Assembly (NCBI RefSeq): GCF_021026375.1
Contig: NZ_JAJNDB010000001.1
Location: 496,001-560,000, forward strand
Direction of reading: 5' to 3'
Origin: Actinomycetospora endophytica
GTDB lineage: Bacteria; Actinomycetota; Actinomycetes; Mycobacteriales; Pseudonocardiaceae
Length of the DNA stretch: 64,000 bases
This document shows, one piece after another, positions 8,122-16,682 of the stretch; position 1 is the stretch's first letter; each line of letters begins with the position of its first letter. Under the pieces are notes generated by a model. That model saw nothing but the letters and a program-made list of their open reading frames with translations. It made no database searches and was not told the origin of the DNA. A program made the translations under genes and the position numbers.

Positions 8122-8982
8122 TCACCTGGCGCGCAGCGCCTCCAGCTCCGCCTGCAGCACCTCGGGGAACTGTAGCGGGAGGAAGTGGGTGCCGGGCAGC
8201 CGGACCAGGCGCGCACCCCGGACGTGGTCGGCCAGCGCCACCATGTCCTCGATCGGCGCCATGGTGTCGAACTCGCCGGCCACCACCGTGACCGGCACCC
8301 GGATCTCGTCGACCGGGATCGGCGGCTCCTCCCCCACCGCGAGCACCATCCGCGAGAACCACGTCCAGTCGTGGTGGGAGAACTCCCGCGCGACCTCCGC
8401 GAGCGTCTGCAGCGGGCCGGGCGCCCAGGCCGCCACGCCGGACGCGTCGAGCCCGCGGGGCAGCAGCGAGATCAGCCCGGCCACCGGCGGACCGACCACC
8501 CGCAGCGACCACGCGCTGGCCCGGGCCACCCCGCGCGAGAGCACCTCGGGCGTCCAGGCCGGGCCGCCCCGGAACCCGCCGCCCGCCACGCCGCCGAGCA
8601 CGAGCAACGCCGCCACCCGCTGCGGGGCCCGCCGCGCGGCCTCGAAGGCGACCGCCACGCCGACCGACCAGCCGACGACGACGGCCCGCTCGATGCCGGC
8701 CGCGTCCATGACGGCGAACATGTCGTCCACGTGATCGCTGATGCGGATGCGTGACGGGTCGGCCGGCCGCTCGGAGCCGCCGAGGCCCCGGTGGTGCCAG
8801 GTCACCGCCCGCGGCGTCCCCCGGACCGGACGCCCGTCGCCGCCCAGGAACGGCCAGGCCGCGGGGCTCGCGCCGAGCCCGTTCGAGATCACCACGGGCA
8901 GCCCGGCGTCGTCGGCGCACCCGTTGTCCCACCAGCGGATCCGGGTGCCGTCGGGCGCGACGACGTCGTCGAGGCGGGGCAT
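8122..8982 (-). CDS. Alpha/beta hydrolase
   Basis: This 286-residue protein has the single-domain alpha/beta-hydrolase layout: oxyanion region VVISNGLGASPAAWPFL, WHHRGLGGS, nucleophile elbow VVGWSVGVAVAFEAA (Ser within GWSVG), acid region VVAGEFDTMAPIEDM and terminal LPGTHFLPLQFPE with the catalytic His. The substrate cannot be assigned. Its GTGCGC-rich coding style matches its neighbours. The gene lies 9 nt downstream of the NADH dehydrogenase stop on the same strand, so the two are probably co-transcribed. Confidence 0.8.
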   Translation of the reverse strand: MPRLDDVVAPDGTRIRWWDNGCADDAGLPVVISNGLGASPAAWPFLGGDGRPVRGTPRAVTWHHRGLGGSERPADPSRIRISDHVDDMFAVMDAAGIERAVVVGWSVGVAVAFEAARRAPQRVAALLVLGGVAGGGFRGGPAWTPEVLSRGVARASAWSLRVVGPPVAGLISLLPRGLDASGVAAWAPGPLQTLAEVAREFSHHDWTWFSRMVLAVGEEPPIPVDEIRVPVTVVAGEFDTMAPIEDMVALADHVRGARLVRLPGTHFLPLQFPEVLQAELEALRAR

Positions 8983-8991
8983 CCCGCCAGG

Positions 8992-10371
8992 CTAACGACG
9001 GGGCGCGGTGCCCGACGTCTGCGCGCGGTCGCGGACCTCGTCGGCCGACAGGTAGGCGTCGGCGCTCTCGAACTCCTCGACGGTGCCCTTGGCCCCGGAC
9101 AGGAACCCGATCCGGATGAACTCGTCCCCGCCGAACAGGTGCAGCACCCAGTTCGCGATCACCCGCAGCCGCGTGCGCGTCAGCGGGAGCGCGAACACGT
9201 GGTAGCCGCGGGTCACGGCCTGCGCGACCGCGCCGGTGAGCTGCACCCCGAGCGGATGGGCGACGGCCTGGGTCCCCCCGAGGTCGACGACGAGCCCCAG
9301 GTCGTGGTGCTTGTAGCGGCGCAGCGCCTCGCCGCGCAGCGAGGCCACCACGTTGTCGGCGGCGGTCGTCGCCATCCGGGAGGCGTGCTGGGCGGTCGGC
9401 GGGCAGATCGCCTCGGGGTCGTCCTGGGTGAGGTCCGGGACCGCGGCGCAGTCGCCGAGCGCGAACACCCGCTCGTGGGAGGGCAGGCGCAGGTCCGCGC
9501 CCACCTTCAGCCGCCCGCGGACGAGGTCGACGCCGAGGTTCTTGACCAGCGGGCTCGACGTCACGCCGGCTGTCCACACCAGCGTGCGGGTCGGCAGGAC
9601 GGTGCCGTCGGTGAGGGTCACCTCCTCGTCGGTGACCTCCTCGACCCCGGTCTCCAGCTTGATCTCGATCCCGCGGCGGCGGAGCAGGTCGAGGGCCTGC
9701 TCGCCGAGCCGCACCCCGAGCTCCGGCATGAGCCGCGGGGCGATGTCGACGAGCGTCCAGCGGACCAGGCCGGGGTCGAGCCGGGGAAAGCGCTTGAGCG
9801 CCGACTCGGTGAGCAGCTGCAGGCAGGCCGCCGTCTCCGTCCCGGCGTAGCCCCCGCCGACCACCACGAACTGGCACCGCGCGGCGCGCTCGGCGTCGTC
9901 GGTCGAGGCGTTCGCGAGCTCGAGCTGGGAGATGACGTGGTCGCGCAGGTACGCGGCCTCGGCGAGGTTCTTCATCCCGAGCGCGTGCTCGTCGAGCCCG
10001 GGGATGTCGAACTTGCGGGTGACGCTGCCGGGCGCCAGGACGAGCCGGTCGTAGGGCAGGTCGACGACGTCGCCGGAGATCTTGCGGACGACGCAGGTGG
10101 AGCGCTCCAGGTCGACCCCGATGACGGAGCCCGGCAGCCGGTGCGCGCGCTTGACCGCCCGGGGCAGCGACACCGTGACGGCCTGGGTGGTGATCACGCC
10201 GGAGGCGACCTGGGGCAGCAGCGGGAGGTAGAGCATGTAGTCGTGCGGGCTGACGACGACGACCTCGATCTCGCCCCGGTCGATCTCGGACCGCAGCTTG
10301 TGCTCGAGGCGCTTCACGCACTCCAGGCCGGCGAACCCCGCACCGACCACGACGATCCGTTCCGCAGCCAT
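8992..10371 (-). CDS. ndh: Type II NADH dehydrogenase-like flavoprotein
   Basis: This 459-residue protein has two dinucleotide-binding motifs: IVVVGAGFAGLECVKRL at the N-terminus (FAD) and FVVVGGGYAGTETAACLQ near residue 170 (NAD(P)H). ALGDCAAVPDL, typical of the family's third FAD-contact region, and CPPTAQHASRM, typical of the quinone side, are also present. NDH-2 enzymes pass electrons from NADH to quinone without pumping protons and are peripheral membrane proteins. I chose ATG 10371 because GGGAGG lies 7 nt upstream; an ATG/GTG at 10416 would add 15 unlikely residues. It is divergent from the SDR gene at 10572. Confidence 0.88.
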   Translation of the reverse strand: MAAERIVVVGAGFAGLECVKRLEHKLRSEIDRGEIEVVVVSPHDYMLYLPLLPQVASGVITTQAVTVSLPRAVKRAHRLPGSVIGVDLERSTCVVRKISGDVVDLPYDRLVLAPGSVTRKFDIPGLDEHALGMKNLAEAAYLRDHVISQLELANASTDDAERAARCQFVVVGGGYAGTETAACLQLLTESALKRFPRLDPGLVRWTLVDIAPRLMPELGVRLGEQALDLLRRRGIEIKLETGVEEVTDEEVTLTDGTVLPTRTLVWTAGVTSSPLVKNLGVDLVRGRLKVGADLRLPSHERVFALGDCAAVPDLTQDDPEAICPPTAQHASRMATTAADNVVASLRGEALRRYKHHDLGLVVDLGGTQAVAHPLGVQLTGAVAQAVTRGYHVFALPLTRTRLRVIANWVLHLFGGDEFIRIGFLSGAKGTVEEFESADAYLSADEVRDRAQTSGTAPRR

Positions 10372-10571
10372 TCCCCGACCTCCCGTCACCCCCGTCGCGT
10401 CCCGCGACACGGACACCCACGACAGCAGGGGTACTCGCCGTCGTTCCTGCGGCGCAAGATGCCCCGCGACGTCCGGGATGACACCCTCTGGGCGCCTCCG
10501 GCCGTGCTGTGCCGCTGCTCACGGGGCTCAGGGCCCCACCGTCCGAGACCTTCCGCGAAGGAGACGCGTTC

Positions 10572-11675
10572 GTGAGTGCCGTGCTGTTCACCGGGTTCCC
10601 GGGCTTCCTGGGCTCGTCGCTGCTGCCGCGGACGCTGCGCCGCGAGCCGGACGCCCGGGCCGTGGCGCTGGTGCAGCAGCGCTGGCTGGGACGGGCCCGC
10701 GAGGCGCTCAACGCGATCGAGCGGGACGACCCGTCGATCGCGGGACGCACCGACCTCGTCGTCGGGGACATCACGACGCCGGGTCTCGGGCTCGACGACG
10801 CCGTCCGCGCCCGCCTGCTCGACGGGCCGTTGGAGATCTTCCACCTCGCGGCCGTCTACGACCTGTCGGTGGCCCCGGAGATCGCCTGGCGGGTCAACGT
10901 GGAGGGCACACGCCACGTCGTCGACCTCGCCCGGGCGGCCGCCGACGGCGCCGGCCTGCGACGACTGCAGTACGTCAGCACCTGCTACGTCTCCGGGCGC
11001 TACGACGGCCTGTTCTTCGAGGACGACCTCGAGATCGGCCAGCGGTTCGCGAACCACTACGACCACACCAAGCACGAGGCCGAGCGGGTCGTCGCGAAGG
11101 CCCGCGACGCCGGGCTCCCGGTGACGATCTACCGGCCGTCGGTGGTGGTGGGCGACTCGGTCACCGGGCGGACCCAGAAGTTCGACGGCCCCTACTACGT
11201 GCTGCAGCTGCTCCTGCGCCAGCGCGGCACGGCCCTGATGCCGCTGCCGCGCGGCGCGGCGCGGGTCGCGTTCAACCTGGTCCCCTCGGACTTCGTCGTC
11301 GACGGGATCGCGGCGCTCGCCGGGTACGACGGTGCCCGGGGCCGGACGGTCGCGCTCGCCCAGCCCGACCCGCCGTCGGTCACGCGGATGTGCGAGGCCT
11401 TCGCCGAGCAGGCCGGCCTGCGGCTGCGGACCGTGCCGATGGCCACCGGCCTCGCCGCCTTCGGCATCGACCACGTGCCCGGCGTCGGGCGGCTGTTCAA
11501 GGTCCCGTCGAGCACGCTGGAGTACCTCACCCACCCGACGCTCTACGACACGACGGCGACGACGACGCTGCTGGCCGAGGTCGGCGTGCGCTGCCCGTCC
11601 TTCGCCGAGCACGTCGGCCCGATGGTCGAGTTCTTCCGCGCCCACCCGGACATCGGCAGCGCCGCGATGGTCTGA
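10572..11675 (+). CDS. Extended SDR family NAD(P)-dependent oxidoreductase
   Basis: This 367-residue extended short-chain dehydrogenase/reductase has an N-terminal FTGFPGFLGSSLLPR Rossmann motif, LVVGDITTPGLGL, IFHLAAVYDLSV, and YDHTKHEAERVV with the catalytic Tyr-x3-Lys. The pattern is close to the NAD_binding_4 / thioester-reductase-like group, often acting on acyl or steroid-like substrates, but the substrate is not determinable. GTG 10572 has GAAGGAGA 8 nt upstream. The racemase-like gene follows after 26 nt, so the two may form an operon. Confidence 0.8.
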   Translation: MSAVLFTGFPGFLGSSLLPRTLRREPDARAVALVQQRWLGRAREALNAIERDDPSIAGRTDLVVGDITTPGLGLDDAVRARLLDGPLEIFHLAAVYDLSVAPEIAWRVNVEGTRHVVDLARAAADGAGLRRLQYVSTCYVSGRYDGLFFEDDLEIGQRFANHYDHTKHEAERVVAKARDAGLPVTIYRPSVVVGDSVTGRTQKFDGPYYVLQLLLRQRGTALMPLPRGAARVAFNLVPSDFVVDGIAALAGYDGARGRTVALAQPDPPSVTRMCEAFAEQAGLRLRTVPMATGLAAFGIDHVPGVGRLFKVPSSTLEYLTHPTLYDTTATTTLLAEVGVRCPSFAEHVGPMVEFFRAHPDIGSAAMV

Positions 11676-11701
11676 CCGGGGCCGCGGGTATCCTCACGGC
11701 C

Positions 11702-12553
11702 GTGCCTGCGAGCGGGACACGGATCGCGCTGATCGACTCCGGGCTCGGCATGCTGCCGACCGCGGGCTGGCTGCGGCACCTGCGCCCGGACGCCCACCTC
11801 GACCTGCTCATGGACCCGGCCGGGATGCCGTGGGGCGGCCGTCCGGGCGAGTGGATCGTCGAGCGGGTGCTGGGGGCCGCCCGGCTCGCGGTGGCGCGGG
11901 GCGCCGACGTCGTCGTGGTCCCCTGCAACACCGCCAGCGTCACCGCGCTGGTGCCGCTGCGGGCCGAGCTGGAGCCGGCGCGGCCCGTCGTCGGGACCGT
12001 TCCCGCCGTCAAGCCGGCCGCGGCCTCCGGCGAGCCGTTCGGCATCTGGGCCACCGAGGGCACCAGCGCCAGCGCCTACCAGGCCGACCTCGTCGCGCTC
12101 TTCGCGACGCCCGGCCAGGCCACCGCGGTGCCGTGCCCCGGGCTGGCCGACGCGGTCGAGGCCGCCGAGCCGGGCGCGGTCGCGGCCGCCGTGGCCTTCG
12201 GCGCGTCCCGCACCCCGGGCGACGTCCACGGCATCGTCCTGGGCTGCACCCACTACCCGCTCGTGTCCGACGCCATCGCGGCCGCCCTGCCCAACGTCCG
12301 GCTCTACGACAGCTCGCGGGCGGTCGCCGGCCAGGCCCTGCGCCGCCTCGGGCTCGACCCCGCCCCGGACGCCGAGCCTGCGGGCGTGTCGGTGCTGCTC
12401 TCCGGTGACGAGGGCGACCTGCCGACCACGGCCCGCAGCTACCCCGTCGGGGCGGCGCTCGCGGGCGCGGGGCCGGTCGGGTGCGACCTGTTGCCGCCTC
12501 CGGTGCGCGACGACGCGCTCGCAGACGCGGGCGCATCTGTCCCTCGGTTGTGA
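11702..12553 (+). CDS. Aspartate/glutamate racemase family protein (MurI-like)
   Basis: The 283-residue product has both catalytic-cysteine motifs of cofactor-independent racemases, VVVPCNTAS and LGCTHYPL. Its substrate-binding motifs diverge: DSGLGMLPTAGWL instead of the usual DSGVGGL, and MDPAGMPWGGRPGEW in place of the tyrosine/PYG motif. It could supply D-glutamate for peptidoglycan or be a specialised paralog. I start it at GTG 11702. The genomic context (SDR upstream, tiny three-helix protein downstream) is not the usual murI-rph cluster. Confidence 0.75.
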   Translation: MPASGTRIALIDSGLGMLPTAGWLRHLRPDAHLDLLMDPAGMPWGGRPGEWIVERVLGAARLAVARGADVVVVPCNTASVTALVPLRAELEPARPVVGTVPAVKPAAASGEPFGIWATEGTSASAYQADLVALFATPGQATAVPCPGLADAVEAAEPGAVAAAVAFGASRTPGDVHGIVLGCTHYPLVSDAIAAALPNVRLYDSSRAVAGQALRRLGLDPAPDAEPAGVSVLLSGDEGDLPTTARSYPVGAALAGAGPVGCDLLPPPVRDDALADAGASVPRL

Positions 12554-12604
12554 ACTCTCCGACGACTGCTGGTCCACGCTGCGTCGAGGTCGTTGAATAA
12601 GCTC

Positions 12605-12829
12605 ATGACCCTGGGCTCGACCACCACCGCCGCCCCCGACGACGTCACGCTCCGCACCGAGACCGAGGAGCGGCTGGTCGCGCGCTACGTCGAGCACGGC
12701 GTCGAGGCCGACACCGTCCGGGGCGCCGTGGCGGAGGCCTGGGACCGGCTCGGCGGTGCCCGCATCCGGACCTTCCTGCCGATCCTGGTCGAGCGCTCGG
12801 TGCGCCTGCGCCTCTTCGGTACGGCCTGA
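12605..12829 (+). CDS. Small three-helix-bundle domain protein
   Basis: This 74-residue protein has the pattern LRTETEERLVARYVEHGVEA, VRGAVAEAWDRLGGARIRTF and VLVERSVRLRL-like helices. It matches the short 'three-helix bundle dimerization' (DUF3562-like) proteins common in actinobacteria. ATG 12605 is preferred over a TTG at 12593. The function is unknown. It lies between the racemase-like gene and the lipoprotein gene on the same strand. Confidence 0.65.
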   Translation: MTLGSTTTAAPDDVTLRTETEERLVARYVEHGVEADTVRGAVAEAWDRLGGARIRTFLPILVERSVRLRLFGTA

Positions 12830-12884
12830 CCCCTCCCGACCGAGGAGGGTCTTCACCGCCGGTCTCCGTAGTCTCGATCAGGTG

Positions 12885-13679
12885 ATGGTCCGATCCCGGA
12901 CGCCCCGGGTGCTCGTCGCGGTCCTGGCCGTCGTCGCCGCCCTGCTGCTCGGCGCGTGCTCGGTGCGGGGCGGCTCGTCGTCGGGAGGGTCGTCGTCGGG
13001 ACCCACCGGTGACGGGGTCCTGTGGCGTTCCGGCACCGACGCCGCGACGGTGCTCGACACGTACCGCCGCACGCCGTGGAACACCGACGACGCCGACGAC
13101 CCGAAGGCGGTGCCGAGCCCAGACGTGCCCGGCCGGACCGCGGTCGCCTACACGGTCCCGGGCGGCGGCACCCGCTCGGAGCTCGAACCGGCCTACCGGA
13201 GCTTCCGCGAGGGCGACGAGAACTGGTTCGGGTTCGCGCTGTACCTGCCGAAGGACTTCCCGGTCGGCACCTCGGACTGGCAGGTCGTCGCACAGTGGAA
13301 GAACTCGGGCGACGGCAGCCCGCCGCTGTCGATCCAGGTCCACGGCGGTCGCTTCGTGCTCGAGGGCGGCGAGGCCATCGGCGAGCACTGGCAGCGCGAC
13401 ATCGGGCCGGCGAAGGCCGGGGCCCGCACCGACCTGGTGCTGCGCGTGCACTTCTCGTCCGACCCCGGCGACGGCGCGGTCGACGTCTCGATGGACGGCA
13501 AGCAGGTGGTCTCCGACTACCACCCGAAGGGCGGGACGCTCTATCCCGACGAGAGCTCCTACCTCAAGACCGGGCTCTACCGGTCCTCGGACATCGGCGA
13601 CGACGGCACCGTCTACTACGACGACGTCGTCATCGCCTCCGACGAGACCGCGGCGTCGAACCTGGCGAGCTCCTCATAG
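12885..13679 (+). CDS. Lipoprotein with polysaccharide lyase/heparin-lyase-like fold
   Basis: The 264-residue protein begins with a lipoprotein signal (VLVAVLAVVAALLLGACS; lipobox LGAC). It then has a jelly-roll domain of the heparin-lyase-I type: SELEPAYRSFREGDENWFGF, LPKDFPVGTSDWQVVAQWKN, PPLSIQVHGGRFVL, and a late GLYRSSDIGDDGTVYYDDVV. Such proteins cleave or bind polysaccharide outside the membrane. ATG 12885 (or GTG 12882) is placed before the signal. Its TAG stop is the first triplet of palindromic element E1a. Confidence 0.75.
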   Translation: MVRSRTPRVLVAVLAVVAALLLGACSVRGGSSSGGSSSGPTGDGVLWRSGTDAATVLDTYRRTPWNTDDADDPKAVPSPDVPGRTAVAYTVPGGGTRSELEPAYRSFREGDENWFGFALYLPKDFPVGTSDWQVVAQWKNSGDGSPPLSIQVHGGRFVLEGGEAIGEHWQRDIGPAKAGARTDLVLRVHFSSDPGDGAVDVSMDGKQVVSDYHPKGGTLYPDESSYLKTGLYRSSDIGDDGTVYYDDVVIASDETAASNLASSS

Positions 13680-13751
13680 GTGCGCTGACGCGCCCGTGAG
13701 CACTCATTGACGTCCTGGCGTCAATTACTGCTCACGAGCCGAAGGCACCTA
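13677..13751. repeat. Palindromic element E1, copy a
   Basis: This 75-bp imperfect palindrome begins with TAGGTGC and ends with GCACCTA. It contains a 40-nt core hairpin (13696-13735) with 19-nt arms of the form GTGAGCAnTAATTGACGCC, 16 of 19 paired in this copy. The initial TAG is the stop codon of the lipoprotein gene. The TGA stop of the convergent GDT1 gene lies in the right arm. See copies at 33852, 40989 and 49746. Confidence 0.9.
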
Positions 13752-14334
13752 GCGCCTCGATCGCCAGCCAGGCGCCGAAGACGAAGAAGAGCACCGCGGC
13801 CCCGATCCGGATCAGCTTCTCGGGCAGGTTCCGGCCGAGCAGCCGGCCGACCACGATCGCGAGGGCGTCGGCGACGACCATGCCGACCGTCGACCCCGCC
13901 CAGACCCCGATGACGCCGCCCCACCCCTGGTACTGGGTGGCGAGGGTGATCGTCGCGAGCATCGTCTTGTCGCCGAGCTCGGCGAGGAAGAACGCGACCG
14001 ACGCCGCGAGGACCGCCGAGCCGCCGGAGCGTCGTGCCTTCTCCTGTTCGTCGGAGGTCAGCTCGTCGCCGCGCAGGGTCCAGAGCCCGAAGCCGACGAA
14101 GGCCACCGCGGCCGCGATGTTGATCCAGAACGTGGGGAGCGAGGCCCCGAGCAGGTAGCCGACCCCGACGGAGACGGCGTGCACCACGGCGGTGGCGACC
14201 GTGATGCCGATGAGCACCGGGAGCGCCCGGTAGCGGGTGGCGAAGGTGAGGGCCATCAGCTGCGACTTGTCGCCGAGCTCCGCCACGAAGATCACGGCGA
14301 AGCTGACGGCCAGGGCGGCCAGGAAGATGCCCAC
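13732..14334 (-). CDS. GDT1/TMEM165 (UPF0016) family manganese exporter
   Basis: This 200-residue membrane protein consists of two homologous halves, each with the family signature: ELGDKS at 19-24 and ELGDKT at 119-124. Six hydrophobic helices are separated by a charged central loop (DELTSDEQEKARRS). The family exports Mn2+ or Ca2+ in exchange for protons. The start is GTG 14334 with GAGAGGA 5 nt upstream. A longer frame to 14439 would begin inside the riboswitch and is rejected. The Mn2+ riboswitch upstream strongly supports a manganese-detoxification role: high Mn2+ should switch expression on. Confidence 0.88.
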   Translation of the reverse strand: MGIFLAALAVSFAVIFVAELGDKSQLMALTFATRYRALPVLIGITVATAVVHAVSVGVGYLLGASLPTFWINIAAAVAFVGFGLWTLRGDELTSDEQEKARRSGGSAVLAASVAFFLAELGDKTMLATITLATQYQGWGGVIGVWAGSTVGMVVADALAIVVGRLLGRNLPEKLIRIGAAVLFFVFGAWLAIEALGAFGS

Positions 14335-14415
14335 GAAGGTCCTCTCGGTCCTGCGGGCGGGCCGGCGGGAGCGGGGCGCTTCTCCGGCCCGACCCGCGCG
14401 TACTCGCCGCGGATC

Positions 14416-14529
14416 GGCACCGAAGGTCTCGCCCGCCACCGGCGACCGGTGGCCGCCGCGACCGGATGCCGGTGAAGGCCATCAGTGTGTCGATCGCGGC
14501 GTTGGGAGCTACTCCCCTTCGCTGGCACC
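14416..14529 (-). ncRNA. yybP-ykoY manganese riboswitch
   Basis: Read on the minus strand, the region has the two hallmark blocks of this riboswitch: GAAGGGGAGTAGCT near the 5' end (14510-14521) and GCGAGACCTTCGG near the 3' end. They are closed by a P1 helix in which GGTGCC (14529-14524) faces the copy of GGTGCC/CCTTC at 14416-14426. Between them are CACTGATGGC and a GC-rich hairpin (CCACCGGTCGCCGGTGG). The class senses Mn2+ directly and typically precedes MntP, P-type ATPase or UPF0016/TerC-like exporters. Here it leads an UPF0016 gene 82 nt downstream. Confidence 0.88.
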
Positions 14530-14844
14530 GAGGCTAGCAGTCCACAGAACGGACGAACCGCCCGCCGCGGCGTAGATCACGACCGCGTCCCGCTCGCCGT
14601 ACGGTCACGGCGTGTCCTCCCGCCGACATGCCGCCACCCTCTCGGGCGAACGGACATCGGCGACCGATCACCGAGCGCCCACGATCGTGCGACGGCGAGC
14701 CGCTCGCTTTCGTGAGCCGCGCCACGTCATGATCCGTACTGCGGCCACGATCGGACCAATGGCACCCCGGTCGACCGCCGAACGAGGCAGCCGAGGATGG
14801 TCTCGGTCGGATAACGAGCGAACGGATGTCCGAGAGGAGGCGTG
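14530..14844. other. Intergenic region between the riboswitch and the esterase gene
   Basis: This 315-nt region should hold divergent promoters for the riboswitch-GDT1 transcript and the esterase gene. It is less GC-rich than the coding DNA near 14700-14830. I see no gene, repeat or conserved RNA in it. Confidence 0.4.
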
Positions 14845-15885
14845 ATGCCGGAACCGACGATGCCGCCGGCGGCACGCACCGCCGCGCCCCAGCTCGACGG
14901 CCCCCCGGCGGGGCCGCTCGAGATCGACGTCCGCACGCGCCTCTTCAGTTGGATCACCGATCGCGCCGGCCTCATCGCGATCAGCCGCATGAGCGCCGAG
15001 GACCTCGCCCGCGCCCGGGGTCGGCGGATGACCCACAACAAGGTCACCTCCAAGGTGTTCGGGCCGATGCCGCCCGACGTCTCGCTCACCGACCTGCGCA
15101 TCACCACCGACGGCGGCCCGCTGACGCTGCGGCTCTACCGCCCGCACGGCCCGCTGCCGGCCGGACGCTCCGAGGACCGGTTGCCGATCGTCGTGAACTA
15201 CCACGGCGGTGGCGGGTCGCTGGGCAACCTCGACCAGTCGGACTGGCTCTGCGCGCACGTCGCGGCCAACGTCGGGGCCCTCGTCGTCTCGGTCGACTAC
15301 CGGCTCGCCCCCGAGCACCCCTACCCGGCGGGACGCGACGACGGGTACGCCGCGCTGTGCTGGGTGGTGCGCCACGCCGACGCCCTCGGCGGCCGGGCCG
15401 ACCGCGTCGCCGTCATGGGCGACAGCGCCGGCGGCAACCTCGCCGCCGTGGTGTGCCTGCTCGCCCGTGAGGCCGGTCCCGCGATCGACGCGCAGGTGCT
15501 GCTCTACCCCGTCGTCGACCTCAGCCTGGACGCCCCGTCGACCTCCGCGTTCGAGCGCGGACCGATGCTCACCCGCGCCGACATGGACGTCTTCCGGGCG
15601 AACTACCTCGGCGAGGACGGCGACGCGAGCGACCCGTTCTGCTCCCCGCTGCACGCCCCGGACCACCGCGACCTGCCCCCGGCGCTCGTCATCACCGCCA
15701 AGGTCGACCCGCTGCACGACGACGGCGTGGCCTACGCCGACCGCCTCCGCGACTCCGGCGTGCCCACCCGGCACACCGACCACGCCCGCGCGGTGCACGG
15801 CTTCATCTGCTTCCCGGGGATGTGCCGGGCGGCCGGCGAGGCCCTCGTCGAGATCTGCGACGAGCTGACGACGCGGTTCGCCTGA
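14845..15885 (+). CDS. Alpha/beta hydrolase of the hormone-sensitive-lipase family
   Basis: This 346-residue esterase has the HSL signature NYHGGGGSLGN (oxyanion hole), VDYRLAPEHPYPAGRDDGY, the nucleophile elbow MGDSAGGNLAAVV, ALVITAKVDPLHDDGVAYAD with the catalytic Asp, and HARAVHGFICF with the catalytic His. Such enzymes hydrolyse short acyl esters. ATG 14845 has GAGGAGG directly upstream. The gene is convergent with phaB, separated by a 46-nt palindrome. Confidence 0.85.
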   Translation: MPEPTMPPAARTAAPQLDGPPAGPLEIDVRTRLFSWITDRAGLIAISRMSAEDLARARGRRMTHNKVTSKVFGPMPPDVSLTDLRITTDGGPLTLRLYRPHGPLPAGRSEDRLPIVVNYHGGGGSLGNLDQSDWLCAHVAANVGALVVSVDYRLAPEHPYPAGRDDGYAALCWVVRHADALGGRADRVAVMGDSAGGNLAAVVCLLAREAGPAIDAQVLLYPVVDLSLDAPSTSAFERGPMLTRADMDVFRANYLGEDGDASDPFCSPLHAPDHRDLPPALVITAKVDPLHDDGVAYADRLRDSGVPTRHTDHARAVHGFICFPGMCRAAGEALVEICDELTTRFA

Positions 15886-15888
15886 CGG

Positions 15889-15934
15889 CATGTGCGTGTG
15901 TTTCCGTGCTGGAGCACGGAAACACACGCACATG
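15889..15934. repeat. 46-nt near-perfect palindrome between convergent stops
   Basis: Two 22-nt arms (left CATGTGCGTGTGTTTCCGTG-CT, right its exact complement) surround a two-base loop GG, so the DNA could extrude as a cruciform or the RNA fold as a very long hairpin. It starts 3 nt after the esterase stop. It is followed by GCCGCAGGCC, similar to the GCCGCAGGC tail of element E1, and ends just before the phaB stop at 15948. Confidence 0.85.
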
Positions 15935-15947
15935 GCCGCAGGCCGAA

Positions 15948-16682
15948 TCACATGTAGAGCCCGCCGTTGACCGAGTAGACCTGGCCGGTGATGTAGGCGG
16001 AGTCCGGGTCGGCCAGGAACTCGACGACGCGCGCCACCTCGTCCGGCTGGCCGAGCCGACCGACCGGGACCTGCCCGACGATCTTCTCCAGTGCCGCCTC
16101 CGGCACGCCGGCGACCATGTCGGTCTCGATGTAGCCCGGCGCGACGCAGTTGGCCGTGATGCCCTTCTTCGCGCCCTCCATCGCCAGCGACATCGTCAGG
16201 CCGAACAGGCCGGACTTGGTCGCGGCGTAGTTCGCCTGCCCGGCGTTGCCGCGTTCGCCGATGACCGAGGAGATCGAGACGATGCGCCCGCTCTGGCGCT
16301 CGCGCATGTGGTTGAAGACCAGGTGGGACATGTAGAAGGTGCCGGAGAGGTTGACCTGGATGACCTTGTCCCAGTCCTCGACCTGCATCTTGTGCAGCAT
16401 CTTGTCGGCCGTGATGCCGGCGTTGTTGACGAGGATGTCGATCCGGCCGTGCTGGTCGTAGACCTCCTGGACCACGCGCTCGCAGTCCTCGCGCGAGCCG
16501 ATGTTGCCCTGGTGGATCGTCATCGTGTCGTACTTCTCGGCGAGTTCGGCGGCGGCGTCGCGGCCGCTGGCGTACCCGACGGCGACCTTCGCGCCCCGGT
16601 TCGCGAGCCGTTCCGAGATCGCCTTCCCGATCCCGCGGGCCCCGCCCGTCACCACTGCCACCTGTCCGGTCATGTCGGCCAT
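15948..16682 (-). CDS. phaB: Acetoacetyl-CoA reductase / FabG-like SDR
   Basis: This 244-residue classical SDR has the cofactor motif VVTGGARGIGKAI, the NNAG motif LVNNAGITADKML, active-site Ser138/139 (SISSVIGERGNAGQ), Tyr152 and Lys156 (NYAATKSG), and a C-terminal YITGQVYSVNGGLYM. GNAGQANYAATKSGLFG is typical of acetoacetyl-CoA reductases that make (R)-3-hydroxybutyryl-CoA. Its divergent neighbour is a PHA-synthase-like protein and a thiolase follows, consistent with polyhydroxyalkanoate metabolism. A FabG role in fatty-acid synthesis cannot be excluded. Confidence 0.82.
   Translation of the reverse strand: MADMTGQVAVVTGGARGIGKAISERLANRGAKVAVGYASGRDAAAELAEKYDTMTIHQGNIGSREDCERVVQEVYDQHGRIDILVNNAGITADKMLHKMQVEDWDKVIQVNLSGTFYMSHLVFNHMRERQSGRIVSISSVIGERGNAGQANYAATKSGLFGLTMSLAMEGAKKGITANCVAPGYIETDMVAGVPEAALEKIVGQVPVGRLGQPDEVARVVEFLADPDSAYITGQVYSVNGGLYM

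Noticed and set aside
14335..14439. Extended N-terminus of the GDT1-family protein
   Set aside because: The extension would start inside the riboswitch aptamer and lacks family similarity.
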